From the NCBI GenBank assembly GCA_000719695.1, contig JOHN01000013.1:1-64000 (forward strand): a stretch of 64,000 nt of DNA, in the 5' to 3' direction. Under the pieces are notes generated by a model. The model was not told the DNA's origin, made no database searches, and was given only the letters and a program-made list of their open reading frames with translations. Of this stretch, positions 53,621 to 62,242 are shown one piece after another (the stretch's first letter is position 1; every line of letters starts with the position of its first letter). Source of the stretch: Streptomyces sp. NRRL F-6131. GTDB lineage: Bacteria; Actinomycetota; Actinomycetes; Streptomycetales; Streptomycetaceae. The position numbers were made by a program, and so were the translations under genes.

Positions 53621-55351
53621 TCAGGTGCGGAGCGCGTCCTTGCGGAGGAAGCGCTTGAGGCGCTGCCACGGCCAGGTGTTGATCACGTCCTCGGAGGTGA
53701 GCCAGGCGCGTTGGGCCGTGCCGATCCCGTACCGGGGATAGGCGAGGTGCGGGGTGGCGTGCGCGTCGCTGTCGATCGAGAACTTCACGCCGTGGCGCCT
53801 GGCCCGGAGCACGTCCTCGTCCCGGAGGTCCAGGCGCTGGGGCGAGCTGTTGATCTCGATGGCGGTCCCGGTCCGGGCGGCCGCGGCGAAGACGGCGTCC
53901 AGGTCGACGTCGATCGGCCCGCGCCGCCCGATCCGCCGGGTGGTGAGGTGGCCGATGACGTGCACGTGCGGGTTCTCGCAGGCGCGGATCAGCCGACGGG
54001 TCTGGGCGTCCCGGTCCGCGCCGAAGTGGGAGTGCACGGAGGCCACGCAGACGTCGAAGCCGGACAGGAACTCGGCCGGCCAGTCGACGGCGCCGTCCGG
54101 TCCGATGTTCAGCTCGGTGCCGTGCAGCAGTCTCATCTTCCGGTGGCGCCCGGCCAGTTCGCGCAGCCGTTCGCGCTGCGCGAGCATCTTCTCGTCGGTC
54201 ATCCGCTGCATCACCAGGTCGGGGGCGTGGTCGGTGACCGCGTAGTACGCGTAGCCGCGGGCGGCCGCGGTGTCGATCATCTCCTCCAGGGTGGCCAGCC
54301 CGTCGGTCAGGTCGGTGTGGGTGTGCAGGTCGCCGCGGAGGTCCGCCTCGGTCACCAGCTCCGGCAGGTCGCCGCGCAGGGCCGCCTCGATCTCGCCCCG
54401 GTCCTCGCGCAACGGCGGTGCGATCCAGGGCAGGCCGAGCGCCGCGTACACCCCGTCCTCGTCCGCCGAGACGATCTTCTCGCCGCCCTCGGCGTCGAAC
54501 AGCCCGTACTCGGAGAGCTTCAGGCCGGCCCGGACCGCCATCGTCCGGAGCTTGATGTTGTGCGCCTTCGACCCGGTGAAGTAGACCAGGGCCGCGCCCC
54601 AGTCCTCCTCCGGGACCACCCGCAGGTCGACCTGGATCCCGTCCGTGGTGCGGATCGAGGTCTTGGTCGGTCCGCTGCCGATCACCTCGGCCGTGTACGG
54701 CAGTTCGACGAGCGCCGCCATCAGGGGCGCCGAGTCCTCGGCGGTGGCCAGGACGTCGATGTCGCCGACCGTCTCGCGCATCCGGCGCAGCGAACCCGCG
54801 TACGCGCAGCGGGTGCACCCCGGTACGGCCGCCAGCGCCGCGACGATCTGGTCGGCCAGCGCCGAGGCGGCGTCCAGCAGGGTCCGTCCGCCGGACTGCC
54901 GCATCAGCTCGATGCCGTGCAGGATCTTCTCGCCGCTGCGCTCGCCCAGGCCGGGGACCTCGCTCAGCCGGTCGGCCCGGATCGCCTCGGCGAGTTCGTC
55001 GACGGAGGCGATGCCGAGGTCGCGGTGGAGGGCGAGGGCGCGCTTGGGCCCGACCCCGGGAACGGACATCATCGCGCGGACCCCGGCGGGGATGTCGGCC
55101 CGGAGCTTCTCCAGCGCCTCGATCCGGCCGTCGGCGAGGTACTCGGCGATCTTCTCGGCGGTGGACCTGCCGACCCCCGGGATCTGCTGGAGCGCCTTCA
55201 CGTCCAGGCCGTCGATGTCCTCGGGGTGGCCGCCGACCGCCCGGGCGGACTTCTCGTAGGCGCGGGCGCGGAAGGCGTCGCCGCCGGTGATCGAGATCAG
55301 GTCGGCGTACTCCTGGAGCAGGTCCCTGACCTTGTCGTTGAGCCGGGCCAT
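53621..55351 (-). CDS. polX: Family X DNA polymerase / 3'-5' exonuclease PolX
   Basis: 576 residues. Residues 1-145 hold helix-hairpin-helix motifs (LQQIPGVGRSTAEKIAEYL, MSVPGVGPKRALALH). The polymerase nucleotidyl-transfer motif is AGSLRRMRETVGDIDVLA, with the later acidic residue in DGIQVDLRVV. The C-terminal PHP domain shows DLRGDLHTHTDLTDG, VTDHAPD, HGTELNI and DSDAHATPHL, enough metal ligands for an active exonuclease. Bacterial PolX fills gaps in base excision repair. The length and domain order are normal. Confidence 0.93.
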   Translation of the reverse strand: MARLNDKVRDLLQEYADLISITGGDAFRARAYEKSARAVGGHPEDIDGLDVKALQQIPGVGRSTAEKIAEYLADGRIEALEKLRADIPAGVRAMMSVPGVGPKRALALHRDLGIASVDELAEAIRADRLSEVPGLGERSGEKILHGIELMRQSGGRTLLDAASALADQIVAALAAVPGCTRCAYAGSLRRMRETVGDIDVLATAEDSAPLMAALVELPYTAEVIGSGPTKTSIRTTDGIQVDLRVVPEEDWGAALVYFTGSKAHNIKLRTMAVRAGLKLSEYGLFDAEGGEKIVSADEDGVYAALGLPWIAPPLREDRGEIEAALRGDLPELVTEADLRGDLHTHTDLTDGLATLEEMIDTAAARGYAYYAVTDHAPDLVMQRMTDEKMLAQRERLRELAGRHRKMRLLHGTELNIGPDGAVDWPAEFLSGFDVCVASVHSHFGADRDAQTRRLIRACENPHVHVIGHLTTRRIGRRGPIDVDLDAVFAAAARTGTAIEINSSPQRLDLRDEDVLRARRHGVKFSIDSDAHATPHLAYPRYGIGTAQRAWLTSEDVINTWPWQRLKRFLRKDALRT

Positions 55352-55703
55352 GGGGTCAGTCTAGGTTCGCGGGTCGGATCGGGTCGGGCGTCCGCGGGCA
55401 TCCGTGGAGGGGGTGCTGGTGGGGCGGCGTGTCGGTGGCGCGTGTCGGGGCGGGGTGGTGGGGCGGTGGAGCGGGGGCGCGCGCGGACGGGTGTGCGCCG
55501 GTGCGGTGCTCCCGTCGGTCGGCGGAGGCCGGCCCCGCTGGTCGGCGGGGTACCGGCGGCCGATGTGGCTCCGGGGCCGGATTGTCACCCGGGCGGCGGG
55601 GGCGCAGGCTTGGCGCAGGGCCGGGGAAGCGGCCCGCGCCGGTCCGCCCCGGGGTGGCGGACCGGGTTCGCGAGGGACTCCGCGAAGGACGAGGGGCAGG
55701 ACG
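55352..55703. other. Gene-free region between polX and the ATPase-domain protein
   Basis: 352 bases, strongly G-rich on the plus strand in the left half. No promoter box, hairpin or coding sequence is convincing. In-frame codons upstream of 55704 continue but look non-coding. Confidence 0.4.
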
Positions 55704-56672
55704 ATGACTGGCGGGAAGCTCTGGGGCTACGTCGCGTCGGGTGCCCGGGCGCTGGGCGGGCTCGGCCCGCTCGGACGGTCCGGGGCACTGGCGGGCGCAC
55801 GGCTGCTCAAGGGCGTGGGCGGGAGCACCCGGCCGGAACCGGTCGGGCGCGGGGCGGTGCTCGGCGGGCCGGTCGCGATGGCGGCCGCAGGGGGTTCGGG
55901 CCGGACCGGGGCGGGCGGCATGGCCGGACCGCAGTTGCTGTCACGGCCCGAACTGGAGCGGTTGCGCTGGATCGACCGCGCCGGTGGCTGCGTGCCGGAC
56001 GCGCGCCACGTGCAGGTGGCCGAGGTGGTCGGGCGGGTGCTGCGGGGCGGCGGCCGGGCTCCGTCGGTGGCGGTTCGACTGCCGGTGGGGCTGCCGGTGG
56101 TGGTCGCGGACGCGCCACGACTGGAGGCGGCGCTGGCCGGGCTGGTCGACCACGCGATCCGCCGCACCCCGGCGGGCGGGCGGGTGCTGGTCCGGGCCGA
56201 TCCGCTGCCGGGGCCGGACGGACTGCTCGGTGTCCGGGGCGGCTCGGGCTTCGGCGGCGGGGCGTTCGGCGGCGGGTCGTTCGGCGGGGGAGCCTCCGGG
56301 GGTGGCGCGTTCGGTACGGGAGCGTTCGCCGGGCCGGACGCCTGGACGGCGGAGCCCGCGCGGGTCGAACTCCGGGTGGTGGACCGCGGCGGGTCGGAGC
56401 TGCCGGAGGCGCGTGCGTGGCTGCTGGGCGGGGTCGGCGGGCTGGGCGGGGTCGGCGGGCTGGGTGGTGTCGGCGGGCTCGAGGCGGTGGGCGGACCGGG
56501 CTCGGGCGGTGGGAGCGGGTGGGGCGGCGGGGGCGCCGTGCCCGGCGGGCCGGAGCGGGTCGGGCCGTCGATATCGGCGCTGGTGCGGGCCGCCGGGGGA
56601 CGGCTGAGGGTGGAGCAGACGCCGGGAGGCGGGCTCACCGTGGTCCTGGTGCTGGCCGTCGCACGGGACTGA
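55704..56672 (+). CDS. Orphan protein with decayed histidine-kinase ATPase domain
   Basis: 322 residues. The segment APRLEAALAGLVDHAIRRTP, then AGGRVLVRA, VELRVVDRGGSELPEA and AAGGRLRVEQTPGGGLTVVL, follows the N, G1 and final strands of a histidine-kinase HATPase, closest to KdpD-type kinases. The N-box Asn is His, the G1 box DxGxG is DRGGS, and G2 is missing, so ATP binding is doubtful. There is no histidine phospho-acceptor domain, membrane helix or response regulator. Two Gly-rich inserts are encoded by tandem repeats. ATG 55704 with GAGGGG upstream is tentative. Confidence 0.6.
   Translation: MTGGKLWGYVASGARALGGLGPLGRSGALAGARLLKGVGGSTRPEPVGRGAVLGGPVAMAAAGGSGRTGAGGMAGPQLLSRPELERLRWIDRAGGCVPDARHVQVAEVVGRVLRGGGRAPSVAVRLPVGLPVVVADAPRLEAALAGLVDHAIRRTPAGGRVLVRADPLPGPDGLLGVRGGSGFGGGAFGGGSFGGGASGGGAFGTGAFAGPDAWTAEPARVELRVVDRGGSELPEARAWLLGGVGGLGGVGGLGGVGGLEAVGGPGSGGGSGWGGGGAVPGGPERVGPSISALVRAAGGRLRVEQTPGGGLTVVLVLAVARD
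56428..56486. repeat. 18-bp tandem repeat encoding GGVGGL
   Basis: The unit GGCGGGGTCGGCGGGCTG is present about three times within the ATPase-remnant gene, in frame. Confidence 0.85.
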
Positions 56673-56725
56673 GGGCCGCCGCGCGGCCCGTTCGGCACCG
56701 TTCGGGACCGTTCGGAGCGGTCGGG

Positions 56726-56787
56726 ACCGCAAAGGGTTCTTCGCAAAAAGCCTTCGCAAAAAGTCTTTGCGAAGAACCCTTTGCGGT
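56726..56787. promoter_or_regulatory. Large inverted-repeat operator of the ArsR-type gene
   Basis: Arms 56726-56747 and 56766-56787 are perfectly complementary over 22 bp (core CAAAGGGTTCTTCGC). The 18-bp spacer contains another TTCGCAAAAAG. The right arm covers the -35 box, so a bound repressor would block the promoter. Confidence 0.75.
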
Positions 56788-56795
56788 TCTAAGGT
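56767..56795 (+). promoter_or_regulatory. Promoter of the ArsR/MFS operon
   Basis: TTGCGA at 56767-56772 and TAAGGT at 56790-56795 are 17 bases apart. ATG 56802 lies six bases beyond the -10 box, so the transcript should be leaderless. Confidence 0.65.
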
Positions 56796-56801
56796 GTTGC
56801 C

Positions 56802-57428
56802 ATGACCGATGACCCGAGGTGGCCGCACAGTCCGGACCCGCAGACCGATGTCGTGATCGATGCCAAGGGCCTGCGGGCCCTGGCTCATCCGGTGCGCGTG
56901 CAGCTGATCGGGCTGCTCCGCAAGAACGGCCCCTCCACCGCCACCAGGCTGGCCGAGCAGTTGGGGCTGAACTCGGGAGCGACCAGCTACCACCTCCGCC
57001 AGCTCGCGGCGTCCGGATTCGTCGCCGAGGACACCGAGCGCGGCAACGCCCGCGACCGCTGGTGGAAGGCGGTCCACCAGGTCACGTGGTGGACGGACAC
57101 CGACCTCGCGGAGGAGGAGCCGGAGGCGGCGCTCGGTTACCTGCGGTCGATCGTCACGGCCCACACCCTCACCGCGCAGACCGCGCTCAACGCGTACGAG
57201 ACCATGCCGGCCGAGTGGCGCCACGCCGTGGACCTCAGTGACATGGTGCTCCAGCTCACCCCGGAGGAGGCCCGGGGCCTGGCCGGCGAGCTGTCGGCGG
57301 TGATCGCCCGCTACCGCCGGATCGACCCGGAGGGTCCCGCACCCGAGGGCACGGAGCGGGTGGCCGTGGTCGTCCACGTGCTGCCCGAGCCGCAGGACAC
57401 CGACGACGAGCAGGAGGGGCGGTCATGA
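56802..57428 (+). CDS. ArsR-type winged-helix regulator
   Basis: 208 residues. The winged helix covers LRALAHPVRVQLIGLLRKNG, PSTATRLAEQLGLNSGATSY with HLRQLAASGFV; the wing is EDTERGNARDRWW. The helix is of the ArsR kind without metal cysteines; the longer C-terminal half may bind a drug or metabolite. It overlaps the MFS gene by four bases (ATGA), so the pair is one operon, presumably autoregulated through the inverted repeat at 56726-56787. Confidence 0.83.
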   Translation: MTDDPRWPHSPDPQTDVVIDAKGLRALAHPVRVQLIGLLRKNGPSTATRLAEQLGLNSGATSYHLRQLAASGFVAEDTERGNARDRWWKAVHQVTWWTDTDLAEEEPEAALGYLRSIVTAHTLTAQTALNAYETMPAEWRHAVDLSDMVLQLTPEEARGLAGELSAVIARYRRIDPEGPAPEGTERVAVVVHVLPEPQDTDDEQEGRS

Positions 57429-58873
57429 GCGCGCGCACCGAGGCACCGGCCCCCGCCACGTCGCGCGCGCCGACCCCGGAGGGGGCCGCCGGGCCGCGCA
57501 GCTTCCGGCCGCTGGCCGGGGTGCTGACGGCGATGGCCGTCTCGCTGACCGGCACCCGGGTCTCGGCGATCGCCCTGCCGTGGTTCGTGCTCGCGACCAC
57601 CGGCAGCGCCACCATGACGGGCGTGGTCGCGTTCGTCGAGCTGGCGCCCTACGTGCTGGTCAAGGCGCTCACCGGCCCGGTGATCGACCGGCTGGGCCCG
57701 CGGGTCGTCTCCTGGACGACGGACGCGGTGAGCGCCGTCGCTGCGGGCCTGGTCCCGCTGCTGCACCTGATGGACCTGCTGCCGTTCTGGCTGCTGCTGG
57801 TCATGGTCGCGGTGATCGGTGGCGCCCGCGGACCGGGGGACCTGGCCAAGGAGGTCATGGTCGCCGAGGCGGCCGACCGGGGCCGCGTCCCCATGGAACG
57901 GGCCACCGGCCTGTCCGGGGTGACGGAGCGACTGGCCACCACCATCGGTCCGGCGGTCGGCGGCGGGCTGATCGCCCTGCTCGGCCCGATGGCCGGCCTG
58001 ACCGTCAACGCGGTCGCCTTCGCACTCGGTTCGCTGGTGATCGCCGTCGCGCTCCCGGCCGGGATGGGCCGGTCCGTCGCCGCGCCGCAGGCCGCCGCGT
58101 CGACCGGTGGCGATGCCGGGGCACCGGGGGCCGGCGTCGGCGCCGGGTCGGACGAGCCGGTCGGCTACTGGCGGATGTTCCGGGAGGGCTTCGCCTTCCT
58201 GCGGGGTGAGCCGCTGCTGCTGACCATCATCGTGACGGTCGCGGTGACCAACCTCCTGGACGCCGCCTTCATGACCGTGCTGCTGCCCGTCTGGGCCCAG
58301 GAGTCGGGCGGCGGTCCGGCCGCGATCGGCCTGGTCGGGAGCGTCTGGGGGACGGCGGCGGTGGCCGGCAGCCTGATCGCGGCGGCAGTCGCCCACCGGT
58401 TGCCGCGCCGGACGGTGTTCTTCGTCGGCTTCCTGCTCGCCGGGGCACCGCGCTTCCTCATGCTGGCCGTCGACACGCCGATGAGCGTGGTGGCCGTGGT
58501 CTTCGCGGCCAGCGGCTTCGGTGCCGGGTTCCTCAACCCGATCCTGGGCGCCATCCAGTTCGAGCGGGTGCCGCGCCACCTGCTCGGCCGGGTCAATGCC
58601 CTGGGCGACTCGCTCGCCTGGGCCGGGATCCCGCTGGGCGGTCTGATCGCGGGTGCGACCGTGGCCGCGGTCGGGCTCATACCGGTGCTGCTCGCGTGCG
58701 GCGGTCTGTACGTCGCCACCACGGCCCTGTCCGGCCTGCGGCCCGAGTGGCGGGAGATGGACCGCGGGCGCGGCCGCAGCCCGGCGGCGCCCGACGCGAG
58801 CAGCGAACCGGAGGAGAAGGTCCTGGCGGTCTCGTCAGCCTCGCCGGCCTCGGTGGCCCCGGGCGGCAGCTGA
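57425..58873 (+). CDS. MFS exporter coupled to ArsR-type regulator
   Basis: 482 residues, about 12 membrane helices, with motif A-like KALTGPVIDRLGPRVV after helix 2 and a central loop of about 35 residues rich in Ala/Gly. Pattern fits the DHA3/EntS-like efflux group. Coupled to an ArsR-type regulator upstream, so it is probably induced by its own substrate, perhaps an antibiotic. Both ends (residues 1-25 and the last 45) are low-complexity. The substrate is not known. Confidence 0.83.
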   Translation: MSARTEAPAPATSRAPTPEGAAGPRSFRPLAGVLTAMAVSLTGTRVSAIALPWFVLATTGSATMTGVVAFVELAPYVLVKALTGPVIDRLGPRVVSWTTDAVSAVAAGLVPLLHLMDLLPFWLLLVMVAVIGGARGPGDLAKEVMVAEAADRGRVPMERATGLSGVTERLATTIGPAVGGGLIALLGPMAGLTVNAVAFALGSLVIAVALPAGMGRSVAAPQAAASTGGDAGAPGAGVGAGSDEPVGYWRMFREGFAFLRGEPLLLTIIVTVAVTNLLDAAFMTVLLPVWAQESGGGPAAIGLVGSVWGTAAVAGSLIAAAVAHRLPRRTVFFVGFLLAGAPRFLMLAVDTPMSVVAVVFAASGFGAGFLNPILGAIQFERVPRHLLGRVNALGDSLAWAGIPLGGLIAGATVAAVGLIPVLLACGGLYVATTALSGLRPEWREMDRGRGRSPAAPDASSEPEEKVLAVSSASPASVAPGGS

Positions 58874-58904
58874 CGGAGACCCGTCGAGGAGTCGGACCCG
58901 GGGC

Positions 58905-59576
58905 TCACCGCTGTGGGCCCCGGGGGTGGGGAACGGGAGCCGGGGAGGTGGTCCAGCGAAGGAGGAGCACGGAGGCGAGGGCGGCCAGGGCGCACCAGGT
59001 GGAGACGAAGGCGAGCTGCCAGAGGAGGGCGCACACCAGGGCGCCGACGCCGGTGAGCAGACCGAGACGGCGAAGGTCGCGGTCACCGCTGAGGAGGAGC
59101 GAGCCGACGGTCGCGAGGAGGTAGCAGGCCAGGAGGAGAGCGGGGTACGGGGCGCCGAGGCGGTAGTCGAGGGTGTGGGCGTGGGCGGTGGCGCCGACGG
59201 GGTGAGTGGCGACGGTGTGCGCCAAGGGGACGGCGACGAGGACGCCGAGGACCACGAAGCCGGTCAGCAACCGCCGACGGGGCCGGTCGACCCGCGCCGC
59301 GCAGCGGACACCGATCGGCACCAGGAGGGGGAGCAGGGGTAAGGCGATCACCGCCCAGGCGGTGCGGGCCCAGCCGGCCGGGGCGGCGGGCAGATCGCCG
59401 TCGGCGCCGAGCCAGACCGCGGCCTCGATCAGCTGGTGCACGCCGAGGACGAGTGGGAGCGCGGCGAGCGGCAGGCGTTCCGGTCGGCCGGCGCGCTGGG
59501 CGCGCACCAGGCAGAGCGCGCCGACGGCCGTCACCGCGCCGCCGACCACGAGGTCGGCCTGGGCGCTCCAGCACAT
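58905..59576 (-). CDS. DUF6629-type membrane protein
   Basis: 223 residues with about seven membrane helices. It begins MCWSAQADLVVGGAVTAVGA and has LPLVLGVHQLIEAAVWLGAD, a pattern I associate with the DUF6629 family of small membrane proteins in actinobacteria. ATG 59576 follows CAGGAG. Convergent with the MFS gene, with only 31 bases between. Sixty-one bases separate it from the next gene upstream on the same strand, so they may form an operon. Function unknown. Confidence 0.72.
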   Translation of the reverse strand: MCWSAQADLVVGGAVTAVGALCLVRAQRAGRPERLPLAALPLVLGVHQLIEAAVWLGADGDLPAAPAGWARTAWAVIALPLLPLLVPIGVRCAARVDRPRRRLLTGFVVLGVLVAVPLAHTVATHPVGATAHAHTLDYRLGAPYPALLLACYLLATVGSLLLSGDRDLRRLGLLTGVGALVCALLWQLAFVSTWCALAALASVLLLRWTTSPAPVPHPRGPQR

Positions 59577-59637
59577 GGGTGCTCCTGAGATCGGGGGTCG
59601 GGCGGCGGGCGGTGGGCGGCGGTTCGGGGGCAGGCGG

Positions 59638-60744
59638 TCAGCCGGGGTCGGTGGGTGGGCCGGTGCCGGGGGTGCCGTCGGTCGGGGCACCGGGTGGACG
59701 GTCCGCAGGGTCCGCCGGGCCGGTCGGGCCGGCCGGGTCCGCCGGGGCGTCGTCTGTCTCGGTGCCCGCCCCGGTGCCAGCCTCGGGACCGGCTGCCCCG
59801 CCGGCTGCCCCGCCGGCCGCCCCGTTGGCCGCCCCGTTGGTCGTGTCGCCGGTCGTGTCGTCCGGGACCTGGCCGATGGACTCCAGGGTGGCGCCGACCG
59901 TGCCCGGCATGGCGGGGTGGCGGCCGATCACCACGACGCCGATCACGATGGCCACCAGGCCGGCCGCCTCCCAGGCGAGGGCGCCCGGAGTGACCCGGAG
60001 GCGGTCGCCGAGGAAGCCGACCGCGCAGACGATGCCGGAGATCGGCTGCGCGGCGGTCAGCGCGGGAAGGGACATCCGCAGCGGCGCGGCCTCGAACGCG
60101 CTCTGCACCAGCAACAGGCCCACCACACCGGCCGCGACGACGGCGTACGGCTGCCAGCTGCGCAGCACGGCGTCCAGTCCCTGGTGGTCGAGCCGCTGGG
60201 TGGTGGTGCGGGTGAGCGCGTCCTGGAGTCCGTAGAGCAGGCCGGCGGCCAGGGCGAGCAGGGTCGCCTCCTCGAACAGCGGCATCCGGCGGGCCGTCGA
60301 GACCAGCAGCAGCGTCAGCCCGACCACCGTCCCGATCACCAGCCAGTGCCGCAGTTCGCTCGCGGGTGGGCCGCCACCGGTCGGGCGACCGGCCACGATG
60401 AACACCGTCACCCCCAGTCCGAGCAGCAGCACCCCCGCCCAGCCGGAGCGTCCGAGGGTCTGGCGGGTCAGCACCCGCGCGAGTGCCATCGCGAAGATGA
60501 GGTTGGTGGCGAGGAGCGGTTCGACGAGCGAGACCTCGCCCTGGTTGAGGGCGAGGGCGGAGAGGATCAGTCCGGTGACCATGAACCCGGTGCCGAGCAG
60601 CCACTCCCTCATCCGCAGCAGGTCCAGCAGCAGTCGCCAGTGCAGCAGGTCGGCACGCGGGGCCCGCTGCGCCGCGTGCTGCTGGAGGACGAATCCGAGG
60701 CCCAGGAAGCAGGCCGCACTCAGTGCGAGGAGGAAGACCGCCAC
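59638..60744 (-). CDS. DMT-family (EamA-like) transporter
   Basis: 368 residues with about nine or ten membrane helices: VFLLALSAACFLGLGFVLQQ at the start, LALNQGEVSLVEPLLATNLI, and ALTAAQPISGIVCAVGFLGD in the second half, as in DMT-superfamily carriers (the DUF/NIPA-like magnesium or EamA branches). The last 75 residues are Gly/Ala/Thr/Pro repeats (NGAANGAAGGAAGGAAG) encoded by 12-bp tandem repeats. GTG 60744 is the best start though its ribosome site is weak. Substrate unknown. Confidence 0.75.
   Translation of the reverse strand: MAVFLLALSAACFLGLGFVLQQHAAQRAPRADLLHWRLLLDLLRMREWLLGTGFMVTGLILSALALNQGEVSLVEPLLATNLIFAMALARVLTRQTLGRSGWAGVLLLGLGVTVFIVAGRPTGGGPPASELRHWLVIGTVVGLTLLLVSTARRMPLFEEATLLALAAGLLYGLQDALTRTTTQRLDHQGLDAVLRSWQPYAVVAAGVVGLLLVQSAFEAAPLRMSLPALTAAQPISGIVCAVGFLGDRLRVTPGALAWEAAGLVAIVIGVVVIGRHPAMPGTVGATLESIGQVPDDTTGDTTNGAANGAAGGAAGGAAGPEAGTGAGTETDDAPADPAGPTGPADPADRPPGAPTDGTPGTGPPTDPG
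59779..59850. repeat. 12-bp repeats encoding the transporter tail
   Basis: Units similar to GCCCCGCCGGCT occur about five times in succession and encode GGAA-type repeats at the cytoplasmic end of the DMT transporter. Confidence 0.7.
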
Positions 60745-61055
60745 GGAGGGACCACCCGATGGTTGCCGACGGCGCCGCACCGCCGGGCTCCGGGGCCGGC
60801 CTCGGTCTGTCGTGCCCAGGCGGTTCGACGGTCCGGAGCGGGGTGTTCGCGGCATTGGCGCGCTGTGGCCAGCCTACCGCCGGGGTGCGGCGCCGACCCC
60901 CGGAGCGGTCCGGCCGTGGCGCCGGGGGCGCCCGCCCGGCGTCCGCTTGCCGCCGCCGTGCCGACGGGCGCACGCTGGTGTGAGCGGCCGCCCCCGGCGC
61001 CACGGCCGGACCGGCCCGAGCGGGCGTGACGGGGGTCGGCGCCAGGAGGTGTGGC
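60745..61055. other. Divergent intergenic region with long inverted repeat
   Basis: 311 bases between the DMT gene and the DUF1876 gene. It contains the 25-bp inverted repeat at 60906-61013. No coding sequence or clear promoter box found. Confidence 0.5.
60906..61013. repeat. 25-bp perfect inverted repeat, 58-bp spacer
   Basis: 60906-60930 and 60989-61013 are exact reverse complements (core GGCCGTGGCGCCGGGGG). The spacer shows no gene. It could be a large hairpin, a regulator site or the ends of a decayed mobile element. Confidence 0.8.
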
Positions 61056-61319
61056 ATGCACAACCAGTGGGATGTGGAGCTGAGCTTCGAGGAGGACGGC
61101 GTTCACACCGGATGCCAGGCGAGGCTGACCGGTGCCCGGGCACCGGGCCTCACCGCACACGGGGAGTCGACCAAGAGCGCGGACGACCGTCCGCTCGCCA
61201 GGATCGGCGAGGAGGTGGCGGCCTCCCGGGCGCTCGAGGAACTCTCGCGCAAGCTGAGAGCTCAGGCGACCGGGGAGATCGAGGACGAGGGCCACCGGCC
61301 GGGGTACCTGATCTACTGA
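61056..61319 (+). CDS. DUF1876 small protein (dsRBD-like fold)
   Basis: 87 residues: HNQWDVELSFEEDGVHTGCQ and the helix EEVAASRALEELSRKLRAQA match DUF1876, a small fold resembling double-stranded RNA-binding domains, common in mycobacteria and streptomycetes. ATG 61056 has AGGAGG at 61044-61049. Function unknown. Confidence 0.82.
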   Translation: MHNQWDVELSFEEDGVHTGCQARLTGARAPGLTAHGESTKSADDRPLARIGEEVAASRALEELSRKLRAQATGEIEDEGHRPGYLIY

Positions 61320-61380
61320 CGAGGTCGACGGACCGGCGGCCGGCCGCAGAGGCCGGTCCCCGGTCGGTCGGGCGCCGTCG

Positions 61381-62076
61381 TCACAGGCTCAGCACCAGGT
61401 CCCGGACCGCGGTCGGCCGGGACAGGAAGGGGTGGTGGCCGGCGTCGAGTTCGACGACACGGCCGGCCCGGCGGGCGTACTCGCGTTGCAGCCGCGCCGG
61501 GGTGCCCCGGTCCTGCGTGCAGACGAGGTACGTCGAGGGCACCCGCTGCCATGCGGCCGCCCCGACCGGCTGCCCGGTGACGTGCAGGCTCTGCCGGGCG
61601 AGGTGGTCCGCCGCGCGCTCCTGCACCTCCGGCGCGCAGTCCTGCAGGAAGGTGTCCACGAGCAGTTCGGGACGGACGCCGAACGTGCCGGTGCCGGGAT
61701 CGACGTCGAGGAACGGGGCGGGGCCGCCGTCCCCGAAGGCCGACAGGCTCTGCCCGACCTCGGGCAGGTAGCTCGAGACCAGCAGCAGGTGATGCACCGA
61801 GTCGATGCCCGCCGCGGCCTCCGCGGTGACGACGCCGCCGTAGCTGTGGGCGACCACGACGGTCGGCCCGTCGTCGGCCCGCAACACCCGCCGCACCGCT
61901 GCCACGTCCTCCGGCAGCCCCGGCCCGTCGACGCCGCCGGGCCGGCCCGTCTCGCCGCAACTCGGAAGCGCCGTGGCGACGCTCGGCACTCCACGCTCCC
62001 GCAGCAGTTCGGCGGTGGGGCCCCACCACCACGACCCGTCCCGCACGCACGCCCCGTGCACGAACACGACTCTCAT
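61381..62076 (-). CDS. Alpha/beta hydrolase
   Basis: 231 residues. The oxyanion start VVFVHGACVRDGSWWWGP, nucleophile elbow VVVAHSYGGVV, acid STYLVCTQDRGTP and histidine ELDAGHHPFLSRP give a full triad. It resembles the small esterase/hydroxynitrile-lyase-like salicylate esterase group. ATG 62076 has GGAGG five bases upstream. Substrate unknown. Confidence 0.85.
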   Translation of the reverse strand: MRVVFVHGACVRDGSWWWGPTAELLRERGVPSVATALPSCGETGRPGGVDGPGLPEDVAAVRRVLRADDGPTVVVAHSYGGVVTAEAAAGIDSVHHLLLVSSYLPEVGQSLSAFGDGGPAPFLDVDPGTGTFGVRPELLVDTFLQDCAPEVQERAADHLARQSLHVTGQPVGAAAWQRVPSTYLVCTQDRGTPARLQREYARRAGRVVELDAGHHPFLSRPTAVRDLVLSL

Positions 62077-62242
62077 CGCCACCTCCAGGTGGGTCTCGAT
62101 CGACCCGCGGACCCTGCCGACCATGCTCCCTCCGCAGGCCGGTGATCGTCAGCACCGGCGGCGCTTTTCGGCGGGCGCCCCGGCAGTCGTGCGTCCCGGC
62201 AGGCGGGCGCCCGGGAGAGACGGCCGGGGCGCCCGGACCGGG

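Noticed and set aside
60906..61013. Insertion sequence ends
   Set aside because: No transposase frame and no visible target duplication; kept only as an unexplained inverted repeat.
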